A stretch of 64,000 bases of DNA from Chryseobacterium indicum (GTDB taxonomy: Bacteria > Bacteroidota > Bacteroidia > Flavobacteriales > Weeksellaceae). Shown one piece after another: positions 53,592 to 62,231 of the stretch (within the stretch, counting starts at the first letter, position 1; each line of letters begins with the position of its first letter). The translations under genes and the position numbers were made by a program. The stretch is taken from assembly GCF_021504595.1 (NCBI RefSeq), contig NZ_JACSGT010000001.1, positions 1,674,001-1,738,000 on the forward strand, read 5' to 3'. The notes beneath the pieces are model-generated. The model had not been told where the DNA came from and made no database searches. It saw only the letters and a list, made by a program, of their open reading frames with translations.

Positions 53592-54268
53592 TTCTAGTTT
53601 TTGTTAAATAGCTATCAGTTTGATACCACAAATATAATAATTTTTAATAAAAAGCAAATATTTTTGACAATTCAGCAACTTAACACTAAATAGTGAATAA
53701 TTACTACAAAAAGTGTCTTTTAATCACAGTTTATTGAAGATTAATATAGAATTTATTCTATAGAAAAAACCCTTTAAATAATAGTCAAATCAGGAATTCG
53801 ATTTTTTTTGAATAGTAATTTATTTAAATATTTATCAAAAAAAAACATGTAATAATGAATAAAACATAATTTATCACTACGCATTGAAGACAAGCTTACT
53901 TAAACTCCGATGAATAAAAGGATTTATAGTATTTTTCAATGATTTCAACTTATTATAATAGAAAATATAAATACATTTTATTTATAAAGCTAATGGTGAT
54001 GATTTAGTTGAATATTAAAAAATCAATCTATATAAAATATTATGGATACCTAATATGCATTAAGTATTGCTAAGTTTTTATTTATAATACCATATTAATG
54101 ACTAAAAAACTTCATCTGAAAAATGATCATATCGTATTTTCTACACAAATTGAAGGTTAACAACAATAGATTTTATATAAATGAAAGTTTATGATAATTT
54201 TAACAATAAGAAAAAAATTTAGGAATAGTTCTTGTTTAATTTAATATACACAAACAAAATATCACATT
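53592..54268. other. 677 bases of AT-rich intergenic DNA
   Basis: No gene, terminator or clear repeat. The extreme AT content and long size between divergent genes suggest a complex promoter region for the YadA-repeat gene or a transfer scar, but nothing specific is seen. Confidence 0.4.
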
Positions 54269-54568
54269 ATGAACAATTCAGAATACAACAAAGCAGAAAA
54301 CGCAGTAGATAACACAAAAAACTCTTTAAAAGATGCTGCAGATAATGCAAAATGGAAAGTAGAGGAATTGGCAGACAGAGCCAAAGATTATATTAATGAA
54401 AAAAGAAACAATGATGAAGAAGCGAGACATGAAGACTGGCTGGACAGAGTAAAAAATAATTTTGCTGATGCATGGGATGATGTTAAAGATAAAGCCAATG
54501 ATGCATGGGAAAAAACAAAAGATGCAGCAGAAGATGTAAAAGCAGAATGGAACAAGAAAACGAATTAA
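54269..54568 (+). CDS. LEA-like amphipathic stress protein
   Basis: 99 residues, no Cys, rich in Lys, Asp, Ala and Trp. Repeats of about 11 residues (AVDNTKNSLKDA, ADNAKWKVEELA, DDVKDKANDAWEK, TKDAAEDVKAEW) predict one long amphipathic helix, as in late-embryogenesis-abundant-like desiccation/osmotic stress proteins. Single gene. Confidence 0.75.
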   Translation: MNNSEYNKAENAVDNTKNSLKDAADNAKWKVEELADRAKDYINEKRNNDEEARHEDWLDRVKNNFADAWDDVKDKANDAWEKTKDAAEDVKAEWNKKTN

Positions 54569-54596
54569 AAATTTCAGTCATATAAATATTTTCAAG

Positions 54597-54633
54597 AAAA
54601 ACGGAGTCTTTTTACAGAAGGCTCCGTTTTTTA
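54597..54633 (+). terminator. Terminator after the LEA-like gene
   Basis: AAAAACGGAG / CTCCGTTTTT stem and T run. Confidence 0.8.
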
Positions 54634-54657
54634 TTATGTACTAAACACAAATATTGC

Positions 54658-54665
54658 TACATTTG
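54658..54665 (+). promoter_or_regulatory. -7 element TACATTTG of fabI
   Basis: TACATTTG lies 24 bases before the ATG. Confidence 0.5.
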
Positions 54666-54689
54666 TATAATAATAAACATTAAAAAATT

Positions 54690-55499
54690 ATGTCATACGG
54701 TTTACTTAAAGGCAAAAAGGGAATTATTTTTGGAGCCCTTAATGAACAATCGATCGCATGGAAAGTTGCAGAAAGATGTCATGAAGAAGGTGCTGAATTT
54801 ATTTTGTCTAACGCTCCTATTGCTTTGAGAATGGGAGAACTTAACGGTTTAGCAGAGAAAACAGGATCTGAAGTAATAGGTGCAGATGCTACTTCTATCG
54901 AGGATCTTGAGAAGCTTTTTGATGCTGCTGTTGCCAAATTCGGTAAAATCGATTTCATCCTTCACTCTATCGGAATGTCCATCAACGTAAGAAAAGGAAA
55001 GCATTATACAGAAATGAACTACGACTGGTTAGAGAAAGGCTGGGATATCTCTGCTGTTTCTTTCCACAAAGTAATGAGAGTGGCTTGGGAAAAAGACTGT
55101 ATGAATGAATGGGGAAGTATTTTGGCGCTTACTTATATTGCTGCACAGAGAACATTCCCGGATTATAATGATATGTCTGACAACAAAGCTTATCTTGAAA
55201 GCATTGCAAGAACTTTCGGAAACTATTGGGGTGAAAGAAAAGTTCGTGTAAATACAGTTTCTCAGTCTCCTACAATGACAACTGCCGGAAGCGGTGTGAA
55301 AGGTTTCGGAGGCTTCCTTGGATATGCAGAAGATATGTCTCCGCTAGGAAACGCAACAGCTCTTGAATGTGCAGATTACTGTGTAACGTTATTCTCTGAT
55401 CTTACGAAAAAAGTAACGATGCAGAATCTTTTCCACGATGGAGGTTTCAGCAGTTCAGGGGTTACTCAGAGAGTGATCAGTAAATATGATGCTGAGTAA
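54690..55499 (+). CDS. fabI: Enoyl-[acyl-carrier-protein] reductase FabI
   Basis: 269 residues. N-terminal FGALNEQSIAWKVAERCHEEG (NAD binding) and the FabI catalytic spacing Y-x6-K in YNDMSDNK, with the preceding ILALTYIAAQR, then PTMTTAGSGVKGF and FHDGG. Reduces enoyl-ACP in fatty acid synthesis; the target of triclosan. Single gene. Confidence 0.95.
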   Translation: MSYGLLKGKKGIIFGALNEQSIAWKVAERCHEEGAEFILSNAPIALRMGELNGLAEKTGSEVIGADATSIEDLEKLFDAAVAKFGKIDFILHSIGMSINVRKGKHYTEMNYDWLEKGWDISAVSFHKVMRVAWEKDCMNEWGSILALTYIAAQRTFPDYNDMSDNKAYLESIARTFGNYWGERKVRVNTVSQSPTMTTAGSGVKGFGGFLGYAEDMSPLGNATALECADYCVTLFSDLTKKVTMQNLFHDGGFSSSGVTQRVISKYDAE

Positions 55500-55524
55500 T
55501 CTAAAATTATTTAATCAATATATC

Positions 55525-55556
55525 AAGCCGGAGCAAAATTGTTTCGGCTTTTTTAT
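55525..55556 (+). terminator. Terminator after fabI
   Basis: AAGCCGGAGCAA / TTGTTTCGGCTT (two G-U pairs) then T6. Confidence 0.75.
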
Positions 55557-55610
55557 TGATTTTGTAAAAGAAAATTTCATAATTTCAAAACACATTGATT
55601 CAATTTAAAA

Positions 55611-56369
55611 ATGAAAAAAACATTTTTATTATTTATAGCTTTTGCTTTATTTTCTTCATGCAAAAAGACTAATGAGAATAAACCTCAGACATTAAAAAAA
55701 CTATTGAATGTAAAAGCTTTGGACAAAGACAAGGATTTTGTAATCTTTATTCATCCAACATCTCAATACTTAGATAGTTTAAAGAAAACGTATAAAAATG
55801 AGGATGATTTCTATACAATTGCTGATGATGCCAATTATTATACTGCAGAAGCCGGTGAATATATTTCAAAAAATAATATTGATAGAGTTGATGCAGAGAT
55901 TGATAAGATAATTAAAATCGGAAAAATAAATATTAATCTATCTCAATACAAACCATGGTCTCTCTTATTATATGCTAAAGGAAAAGTTAAAAATGTTTAT
56001 CCTATAGATATTGAAGATGAACTTCCTAAATTTTATGGAATTAAAAATAAAATCACCGAAGAAAAGTGTAATATTGAAAAAGCGTTAGATCTTATCAATA
56101 ATTTACCAGAAGTTAAAAATCAGTCAAGATTCGTAGATTCTATTTCATCAAATAAGAAACATCTTTCTTTTATAACAGATAGTCTTGAGCTCAATAAACA
56201 ACCATATTATATAATCAAAACAGGATTTAACGGGAAGCTTCATTGGGAAACTTATACTATTTTTTACATCAATAAAAATAATTGCAAAGAAATTTTAGTT
56301 GATGAAACAGTTTCCGGGGATGTAATTTCATTAGAAAAATGGAGAAAAAGTAATCATAATCAATTTTAA
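55611..56369 (+). CDS. Uncharacterised lipoprotein
   Basis: 252 residues with a lipoprotein signal (ALFSSCKK). No known domain: Asp/Lys/Tyr-rich, with IDEDELPKF-like acidic patches, more AT-rich than fabI. Located 19 bases before a SUKH-type gene in the same direction; the pair could be a toxin-immunity-like or surface/immunity module, but this is speculative. Confidence 0.7.
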   Translation: MKKTFLLFIAFALFSSCKKTNENKPQTLKKLLNVKALDKDKDFVIFIHPTSQYLDSLKKTYKNEDDFYTIADDANYYTAEAGEYISKNNIDRVDAEIDKIIKIGKININLSQYKPWSLLLYAKGKVKNVYPIDIEDELPKFYGIKNKITEEKCNIEKALDLINNLPEVKNQSRFVDSISSNKKHLSFITDSLELNKQPYYIIKTGFNGKLHWETYTIFYINKNNCKEILVDETVSGDVISLEKWRKSNHNQF

Positions 56370-56388
56370 TCGCATTAAACACCATATC

Positions 56389-56943
56389 ATGGATGAAACA
56401 ATTGAAAAATTAAATCAATATCTATCAGTCTTAAGACCTGAATTTTATTCTCAATTGAATAATCCTCTCACGGATGAACAGATAGATACATTAGAAGATT
56501 ACTATAAATTGGAAATTCCAACAGATTTGCGAATACTTTACAAATGGAAAAACGGACAAAATATGAATTGTTATGATTCTTTCGTAAACAATTCCATGTT
56601 TATTCCTTTAAATCAGGCTCTTTTTGATGCATCCGAATTAAATATGATGATTGGAACCGATTTCGAAATTGAAAACTGGTGGAATAAAAACTGGATTCCT
56701 ATTTTTCAAAATGGCGGAGGAGACAGCATTTGTTATGATGTAAAAGGAATTTTTACCGGACAGAAAAATCAATTAATTGAATTCTGGCATGCCGATAATG
56801 ACAGGAATATCATTTCCGGCAGTTTAAAATCTTTTCTTACTAAATTAATCGATTTTTATGAAGCTAAAGATAATATTGATTTTGATGAATATTTTAGAAT
56901 CAGAAATATTGACGGATATCCAAAAAGATTTATTGTTGAATAA
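56389..56943 (+). CDS. SMI1/KNR4 (SUKH) family protein
   Basis: 184 residues. LTDEQIDTLEDYYKLEIPTDLRILYKWKNGQN and NWIPIFQNGGGDSICYDVKG match the SUKH fold (start of the domain and the D-glycine motif). SUKH proteins often act as immunity partners of contact-dependent toxins or as general regulators. Coupled to the upstream lipoprotein gene. Confidence 0.85.
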   Translation: MDETIEKLNQYLSVLRPEFYSQLNNPLTDEQIDTLEDYYKLEIPTDLRILYKWKNGQNMNCYDSFVNNSMFIPLNQALFDASELNMMIGTDFEIENWWNKNWIPIFQNGGGDSICYDVKGIFTGQKNQLIEFWHADNDRNIISGSLKSFLTKLIDFYEAKDNIDFDEYFRIRNIDGYPKRFIVE

Positions 56944-56955
56944 TATATAAAACAA

Positions 56956-56984
56956 AATCGGCGGCATCTTCGATGCCGCCGATT
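56956..56984. repeat. 13-bp perfect hairpin with TTC loop
   Basis: AATCGGCGGCATC TTC GATGCCGCCGATT. The loop-proximal CGGCGGC..TTC..GCCGCCG resembles the stem in copy 2 of the variable-stem element. No T-run, so termination is not obvious, although it lies between convergent genes. Confidence 0.7.
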
Positions 56985-57011
56985 CTAAATAATAAAAATA
57001 TAATATGAAGT

Positions 57012-58451
57012 CTATAAAATTACAGTCTGTATAGAATGTGCAGGAGCAGATAATTTTGCGGCCATACCTTCGATCCACAGATTTGTATCCATATCATTAT
57101 CCGTATCATTCATGATAACCGTTACCAATTGTCCGTTTTCATTCATGAAAGTGGTTGAGGTTAATGCAGCTCTGTTTGACGAAGTTCCGATTCTGACCGC
57201 TTTTGGTTTAATGAATTTCGAAACGTGCCCTACATAATAATATTCATAGGTATAATGAAGCTCTCCGGTTTTGGTATCTGCAATGATCGGTGCAAAACAG
57301 AAATTTCCAACATGGTTTGGACCGCCTGTTTCATCCAGAAGAACATTCCAGTCTGTCCATAAAGCCGTTCCTTTATTGAAATCGTTGATCATATTTCTTC
57401 CGTATAATTCGCCTAAACTCACTTCATAAATTTTAGACATATCAAACTGCTCTTTGCAGCCTTCTGTAAAAGCTAAAAACTTATCCGGAAAAGCTCTCTG
57501 AGTTTCTGTCAGATTATCAAAAAGCTGGGTTTTGTTGTTCCATGTTTCGTACCAGTGATAGCCGATTCCTGATGCGTATTTTGAAGTTTCGGGATCGCTT
57601 AACGTTGTTGTAGCTCTCTGGTAAATCAAATCACGGTTATGATCCCAAATCATCACTTTTTTATCCTTGAAACCATTTTTCCAAAGAGTTGGACCTAAAT
57701 TATTTTTAAGAAACTCCCCTTCCTCTTCCGCAGAATAAATACACGATTCCCACGTCTGCGTTGCCATTGGTTCGTTCTGAACCGTCAGTCCCCAGACATT
57801 GATTCCTCTTTTTTCGTATTCTTTAATGAATTTAATATAATAATCTGCCCATGTCTGGTAAAATGCATTTTCCAGCCTCCCTCCTTTCAGCATACTTTTA
57901 TTTGACTTCATCCAAGACGGAGGACTCCACGGTGAAAAATAAAAGGTAAAATCTTTTCCGATTGACTTTTGCGCTTCTTTAATCATCGGAATTTTATACT
58001 TTTCATCGTGCGAAACAGTAAAGGATTTTAACGAATTATCGTTTTCCTGAACATAGGTGTAAGAATCGCTTGAGAAATCACACGAATTCATATTGGTACG
58101 GACAACTGTGTACCCCAAACCGTTTTTTCCGTAATAGGCTTCAATAATTTCTTTCTGCTTATCTTTCGGAAGTTTGTAAAAAGTTTCTGCGGAAGCATCC
58201 GTAATGGCACCACCGATTCCTATTAACTTCTGATATTTAAAGTCCGGATCTACAAAAATACAGGCATCCGTTTCTTTGGGCTGACCAAATTTCTCGAATT
58301 TTACCGTGCCTTTATCCACCATCTTTTCGTTGGTTTTGGAATTGGTAAGGAAAACTTTTGCTGTTTTACCTGCATTTTTCTTCCAGTAGCTTTGCGCGTT
58401 GGCATTGAAAGTCAAACCGACAACCAAGCAACTTACAATTAATCTCTTCAT
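57012..58451 (-). CDS. GH30-family glycoside hydrolase (beta-1,6-glucanase/glucosylceramidase-like)
   Basis: 479 residues with a signal peptide (about 1-20). GH30 (beta/alpha)8 barrel: acid/base E227 in GLTVQNEPMA, nucleophile E330 in FLAFTEGCKEQF, and a C-terminal beta domain. Bacterial GH30 of this branch act on beta-1,6-glucan or related glucosides. Last gene of a leftward hydrolase cluster; 99 bases after GH16, in a gap that holds a CCCCTCC..GGAGGGG hairpin. Confidence 0.92.
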   Translation of the reverse strand: MKRLIVSCLVVGLTFNANAQSYWKKNAGKTAKVFLTNSKTNEKMVDKGTVKFEKFGQPKETDACIFVDPDFKYQKLIGIGGAITDASAETFYKLPKDKQKEIIEAYYGKNGLGYTVVRTNMNSCDFSSDSYTYVQENDNSLKSFTVSHDEKYKIPMIKEAQKSIGKDFTFYFSPWSPPSWMKSNKSMLKGGRLENAFYQTWADYYIKFIKEYEKRGINVWGLTVQNEPMATQTWESCIYSAEEEGEFLKNNLGPTLWKNGFKDKKVMIWDHNRDLIYQRATTTLSDPETSKYASGIGYHWYETWNNKTQLFDNLTETQRAFPDKFLAFTEGCKEQFDMSKIYEVSLGELYGRNMINDFNKGTALWTDWNVLLDETGGPNHVGNFCFAPIIADTKTGELHYTYEYYYVGHVSKFIKPKAVRIGTSSNRAALTSTTFMNENGQLVTVIMNDTDNDMDTNLWIEGMAAKLSAPAHSIQTVIL

Positions 58452-58515
58452 TATTATCTTTTCTTATTTTTTATATTAAACCACCCCGTCTAAATTTTCT
58501 TTGAAAATTTATCCA

Positions 58516-58532
58516 CCCCTCCAAAGGAGGGG
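58516..58532. repeat. GC-rich hairpin between GH16 and GH30 genes
   Basis: CCCCTCC AAA GGAGGGG with ATTT/AAAT neighbours. Could be an intercistronic stem or a dispersed repeat. Confidence 0.55.
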
Positions 58533-58550
58533 AATTTAGGGTTCTATATT

Positions 58551-59360
58551 TTATTTATTCTGATAAACTCTTACGTAATCGATCTCATATTTCTGAGGAA
58601 AAATGGTATCATCAATTCCTTCTTTTCCACCCCAGAAACCGCCGACTGCAAGATTCAGAATGATGAAATATGGCTGATCAAAAGGCCATGCTTCATACGT
58701 TTTTTCTTTGTTTTCATAGGTGAAAAATTTCTGATCATCAATATAAACATCAATTTTCTCCGGCGTCCAGTCTGCTTTGTATACATGAAACTTCTCACTC
58801 GCATCTTTCACAATCAAAGTATCCGTTTTCTGTGTTCCGATGATGTGGTTATACTTCTTTGTATGCACCGAAGCATGAATGTACCCCTGATTAAATCCTA
58901 CATGTTCCATGATATCCAGTTCTCCGTCATCGGGCCATTTTTTCATATTTTCGCTCATCATCCAGATCGCAGGCCATGTTCCGCGACCTTTAGGAAGTCT
59001 GGCACGAACCTCAACAGTTCCGTACTGAAAGGAAAATTTACCTCTCGTCAATAATCTTGCAGAAGTATATTTATTCTTTTCCCAGTTTTCTTTTCTGGCT
59101 TCAATGATTAAATTTCCGTTTTCAATTCTTGCATTTTCCGGACGGTTTTTTGTGTAAAACTGAGCTTCATTATTGCCGTAACCGTCGCCTCCGACATCGT
59201 AATTCCATTTTGCAGAATCTGGCAACCCTTTATAATTAAATTCATCGCTCCAGATTAAATTTCTGTTGGAATCTGGTTTGTTTGAAGCACAATGTACTGT
59301 TGAAAAAACGAGAGTTCCTCCGATAATGAAATGGAAAATATGTTGAAGTTTTATTTTCAA
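58551..59360 (-). CDS. GH16-family beta-1,3-glucanase (laminarinase-like) lipoprotein
   Basis: 269 residues with lipobox TVHC (Cys24). The catalytic signature GELDIMEHVG gives nucleophile E147, D149 and acid/base E152 (E-x-D-x-x-E). Other family signs: LIWSDEFNYKG at the start, WPAIWMMSEN. Hydrolyses beta-1,3 bonds of laminarin or fungal glucan at the cell surface. In the same direction as the GH3 gene upstream, but separated by a 527-base repeat-rich gap. Confidence 0.92.
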   Translation of the reverse strand: MKIKLQHIFHFIIGGTLVFSTVHCASNKPDSNRNLIWSDEFNYKGLPDSAKWNYDVGGDGYGNNEAQFYTKNRPENARIENGNLIIEARKENWEKNKYTSARLLTRGKFSFQYGTVEVRARLPKGRGTWPAIWMMSENMKKWPDDGELDIMEHVGFNQGYIHASVHTKKYNHIIGTQKTDTLIVKDASEKFHVYKADWTPEKIDVYIDDQKFFTYENKEKTYEAWPFDQPYFIILNLAVGGFWGGKEGIDDTIFPQKYEIDYVRVYQNK

Positions 59361-59382
59361 AGTTTAATGTTTTAGGTTTATA

Positions 59383-59547
59383 TTTTAACGCAAAGATTTA
59401 TTAATTACAAAATGTTCAGTGAGCAAAGATTGCGACCAATCATTGATGAAGCATTATGATAAACGTTAGCTTCATCAAATCAGCTTTGCTGATTCTTCTT
59501 TGCCTCCTTAAAATCAATAATTCGTTTTCTTAATCTTTGCGTTAAAA
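59383..59547. repeat. Element with 15-bp inverted ends
   Basis: TTTTAACGCAAAGAT and ATCTTTGCGTTAAAA bracket 135 bases without a gene, with an inner weak dyad (AGCTTCATCAAATCAGC .. GCTGATTC). MITE-like. Confidence 0.7.
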
Positions 59548-59590
59548 ATTCTAGATTAAGATTTAATTATTATTTAATTTATTCTCAACA

Positions 59591-59795
59591 CTTGCCATTC
59601 TGAGGAACGAGGAATCTATTTTAAATGTTGGTCATTTAGATTCTTCACTCCGCTTCTGAACTGCGTTCGTAGACTTTCTGTCTATGTTCCGAATAACAAC
59701 AATATGTTTAAAAGTTAATTTAATTATTTTCAAAGTCTGTCATACTGGAAGCATCTCTCTAAGTTATTATGTAGATTCTTTCAGAATGACAAATG
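59591..59795. repeat. Two degenerate TGTCATTC hairpin elements
   Basis: Two neighbouring copies of the CATTCTGA..GAATCT..AGATTCTT..CAGAATGAC type (about 59,591-59,697 and 59,735-59,795), more degraded than those at 25.8 and 32.1 kb. Confidence 0.6.
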
Positions 59796-59887
59796 TTTTG
59801 TTTAATTAATATTTTTATAAAAAACGTTCATTCTTCTACCGCCAAAAGCGGGTTTTATCCCGCTCTTAGTAAGTAAATAAACCAATA

Positions 59888-62110
59888 TTATTTTAACCAA
59901 TTAATTCTTTTTGTCTGAACATTTTTAGAATCAGTTCCAATCATAATGTCAAATTCACCACCTTCCCAGTCGTAATTAAGCTGGTCGTCGTAAAATTTCA
60001 GATTTTCAGGAGTTAAACTGAAACTGATGGTTTTTGTTTCTCCTTTTTTAATGAAAACTTTCTGGAAACCTTTTAGTTCCTTCACAGGTCTTACCACTTT
60101 TCCGAACAAATCTCTGATGTACAACTGCACCACTTCTTCCCCGTCGTAATTTCCACTGTTGGTAACATTTACACTAATGTTTAATGTCTGATTTCCTTTA
60201 AGATTATTTGAGCTTAAATTCATATCAGAATATTTAAACTGAGTATAACTTAAACCATAGCCAAACGGAAATTTCGGATCATTATCCAGATCAATGTATG
60301 CGGAAACGTAGTTTCTGTCGGTATTGTTTTTTGCAGGTCTTCCGGTGTTGTAATGATTATAATAAACCGGAATTTGTCCCTCCGTTCTAGGGAACGTCAT
60401 CGGAAGTTTTCCGCCCGGATTTACCGTTCCGAAAAGAACATCGGCAATAGAATTTCCGGCTTCCGTTCCCAGCCACCAAGTATACATGATTGCCGGAATA
60501 TTGTCTGCTGCCCAATCGAAAACCAAAGGTCTTCCCGCGTTGATCATCAAGACAATCGGCTTTCCTGTTTTAGCAATTTCTTTCAGAAGATCTTCCTGAA
60601 CGCCGGAAAAATGGATGTTGCTTCTGCTTTTTGCTTCACCGCTCATCGCGTGACCTTCTCCTAACGTCATGATCACGACATCTGCTTTTTTCGCTGTTTT
60701 CACCGCTTCAGCAAACATGGATCTATCCTGATCGTCAACATTTGCTCCTTTTGCATAAAGTAATGTTGAATTTTTATCTAATTGATTTTTAATTCCGTCA
60801 AACTGCGTTACAATTCTCTGGTTATCATCTTTAAAAGACACCGACCAAAATCCGTGGTTGGCAGAAGTTTCTTTTCCAAAAGGACCAATTAAAGCAACCT
60901 TTTTTATAGATCTCGAAAGAGGTAAAATATTTTTTTCATTTTTAAGCAAAACGATGCTTTTTGATCCAAATTCTCTTCCGAATTTTCTGTTTTCCTGATT
61001 GTTGGTCTGTTCCTGCTGTCTTTTTTCACTGCTGAAACGGTAAGGATCGTCAAACAATCCCATTTCGAATTTTTTAACCAAAATTCTTTTTGCGGCATCA
61101 TCAATCAGCTTCGGATCTACTTTTCCTTCTTTAACCAGATTAGGAAGTTCTGCCATGTAAGCGCGGCTTTCCATATCCATGTCGCTTCCTGCAATAATTG
61201 CTCTTTCTGCAGCCTCTTTATTGTCTTTTGCATAACCGTGAGGAACCATTTCGCCAATACTTCCCCAGTCTGAAACCACAAAACCTTTATAATTCCATTT
61301 CCCTTTTAATAAATCTCTTAAAATGTATTTATTTGCCGTTGCCGGAATTCCGTTGATGTCATTAAAAGAGTTCATGAAAGTCGCCACTCCGGCTTCAGCC
61401 GCTGCTTTGAAAGGAGGAAGATAGGTTTCGTTCAATTGTCTTAAACTCATATCAACAGAATTGTAGTCTCTTCCGCCTACTGCTGCTCCGTACGCTGCAA
61501 AATGTTTTGCACAAGCCATAATTGCATCCAGATTTCCAAGACCCTTTCCCTGAAAACCTCTGATTCTGGCAAGACCGATCTGGGTTCCCAAGTATGTATC
61601 TTCTCCCGAACCTTCCATTACTCTTCCCCATCTCGGATCTCTTGCGATGTCAACCATCGGTGCAAACGTCCAGTGAATTCCGTAAGCTGAAGCTTCTGTT
61701 GCTGCGATTCTTTCGGATTTTTCAATTAATTTCAAATCCCAGCTCGCTGCCTGACCTAAATTCACGGGAAATGTTGTTCGGTATCCGTGAATGACATCCT
61801 GCCCGAATAATAAAGGAATTTTTAGCCTCGACTGTAAAGCCAGTTCCTGAAATTTTCTGGTTTCTTCGGCTCCTGCCACATTAAGCATTGAGCCTACTTT
61901 TCCATGTTTTATTTCATTTAGAACACTTGCAGAATTGGAATTTTGCGGACCTGTTGCGTATTCAAATCCTGAATATTGAACAAGCTGTCCTACTTTTTCT
62001 TCTAACGTCATTTTCGACAAAAGTTCTGAAACTTTCTGATCAATTGTCTTTTGTGCGAATGTATTGATTCCAAATGCTGTAACTGCCAATAAGAAATAAA
62101 CTCTCTTCAT
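59888..62110 (-). CDS. bglX: GH3-family beta-glucosidase
   Basis: 740 residues with a signal peptide (MKRVYFLLAVTAFGINTFAQ). TIM barrel with the nucleophile D281 in GFVVSDWGS; KHFAAYGAAVGGRDYN; then the alpha/beta sandwich domain and a C-terminal fibronectin-III-like domain (about 650-735). Trims glucose from oligosaccharides, consistent with the neighbouring endo-glucanases. Length and order match BglX. Confidence 0.93.
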   Translation of the reverse strand: MKRVYFLLAVTAFGINTFAQKTIDQKVSELLSKMTLEEKVGQLVQYSGFEYATGPQNSNSASVLNEIKHGKVGSMLNVAGAEETRKFQELALQSRLKIPLLFGQDVIHGYRTTFPVNLGQAASWDLKLIEKSERIAATEASAYGIHWTFAPMVDIARDPRWGRVMEGSGEDTYLGTQIGLARIRGFQGKGLGNLDAIMACAKHFAAYGAAVGGRDYNSVDMSLRQLNETYLPPFKAAAEAGVATFMNSFNDINGIPATANKYILRDLLKGKWNYKGFVVSDWGSIGEMVPHGYAKDNKEAAERAIIAGSDMDMESRAYMAELPNLVKEGKVDPKLIDDAAKRILVKKFEMGLFDDPYRFSSEKRQQEQTNNQENRKFGREFGSKSIVLLKNEKNILPLSRSIKKVALIGPFGKETSANHGFWSVSFKDDNQRIVTQFDGIKNQLDKNSTLLYAKGANVDDQDRSMFAEAVKTAKKADVVIMTLGEGHAMSGEAKSRSNIHFSGVQEDLLKEIAKTGKPIVLMINAGRPLVFDWAADNIPAIMYTWWLGTEAGNSIADVLFGTVNPGGKLPMTFPRTEGQIPVYYNHYNTGRPAKNNTDRNYVSAYIDLDNDPKFPFGYGLSYTQFKYSDMNLSSNNLKGNQTLNISVNVTNSGNYDGEEVVQLYIRDLFGKVVRPVKELKGFQKVFIKKGETKTISFSLTPENLKFYDDQLNYDWEGGEFDIMIGTDSKNVQTKRINWLK

Positions 62111-62220
62111 TTTAATCTAATTTTAATTATCTGTCCTTTTGAACTATTTTTCTTAACCTGAAGTTCAGGATGAATTTATTTAACAAAGAACAAAAAGTTT
62201 TCAATCATTACAAATTTTAA

Positions 62221-62231
62221 CAGATATATTT
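62221..62231. repeat. Target-site duplication, left copy
   Basis: CAGATATATTT, repeated exactly at 63,445-63,455. Confidence 0.85.
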
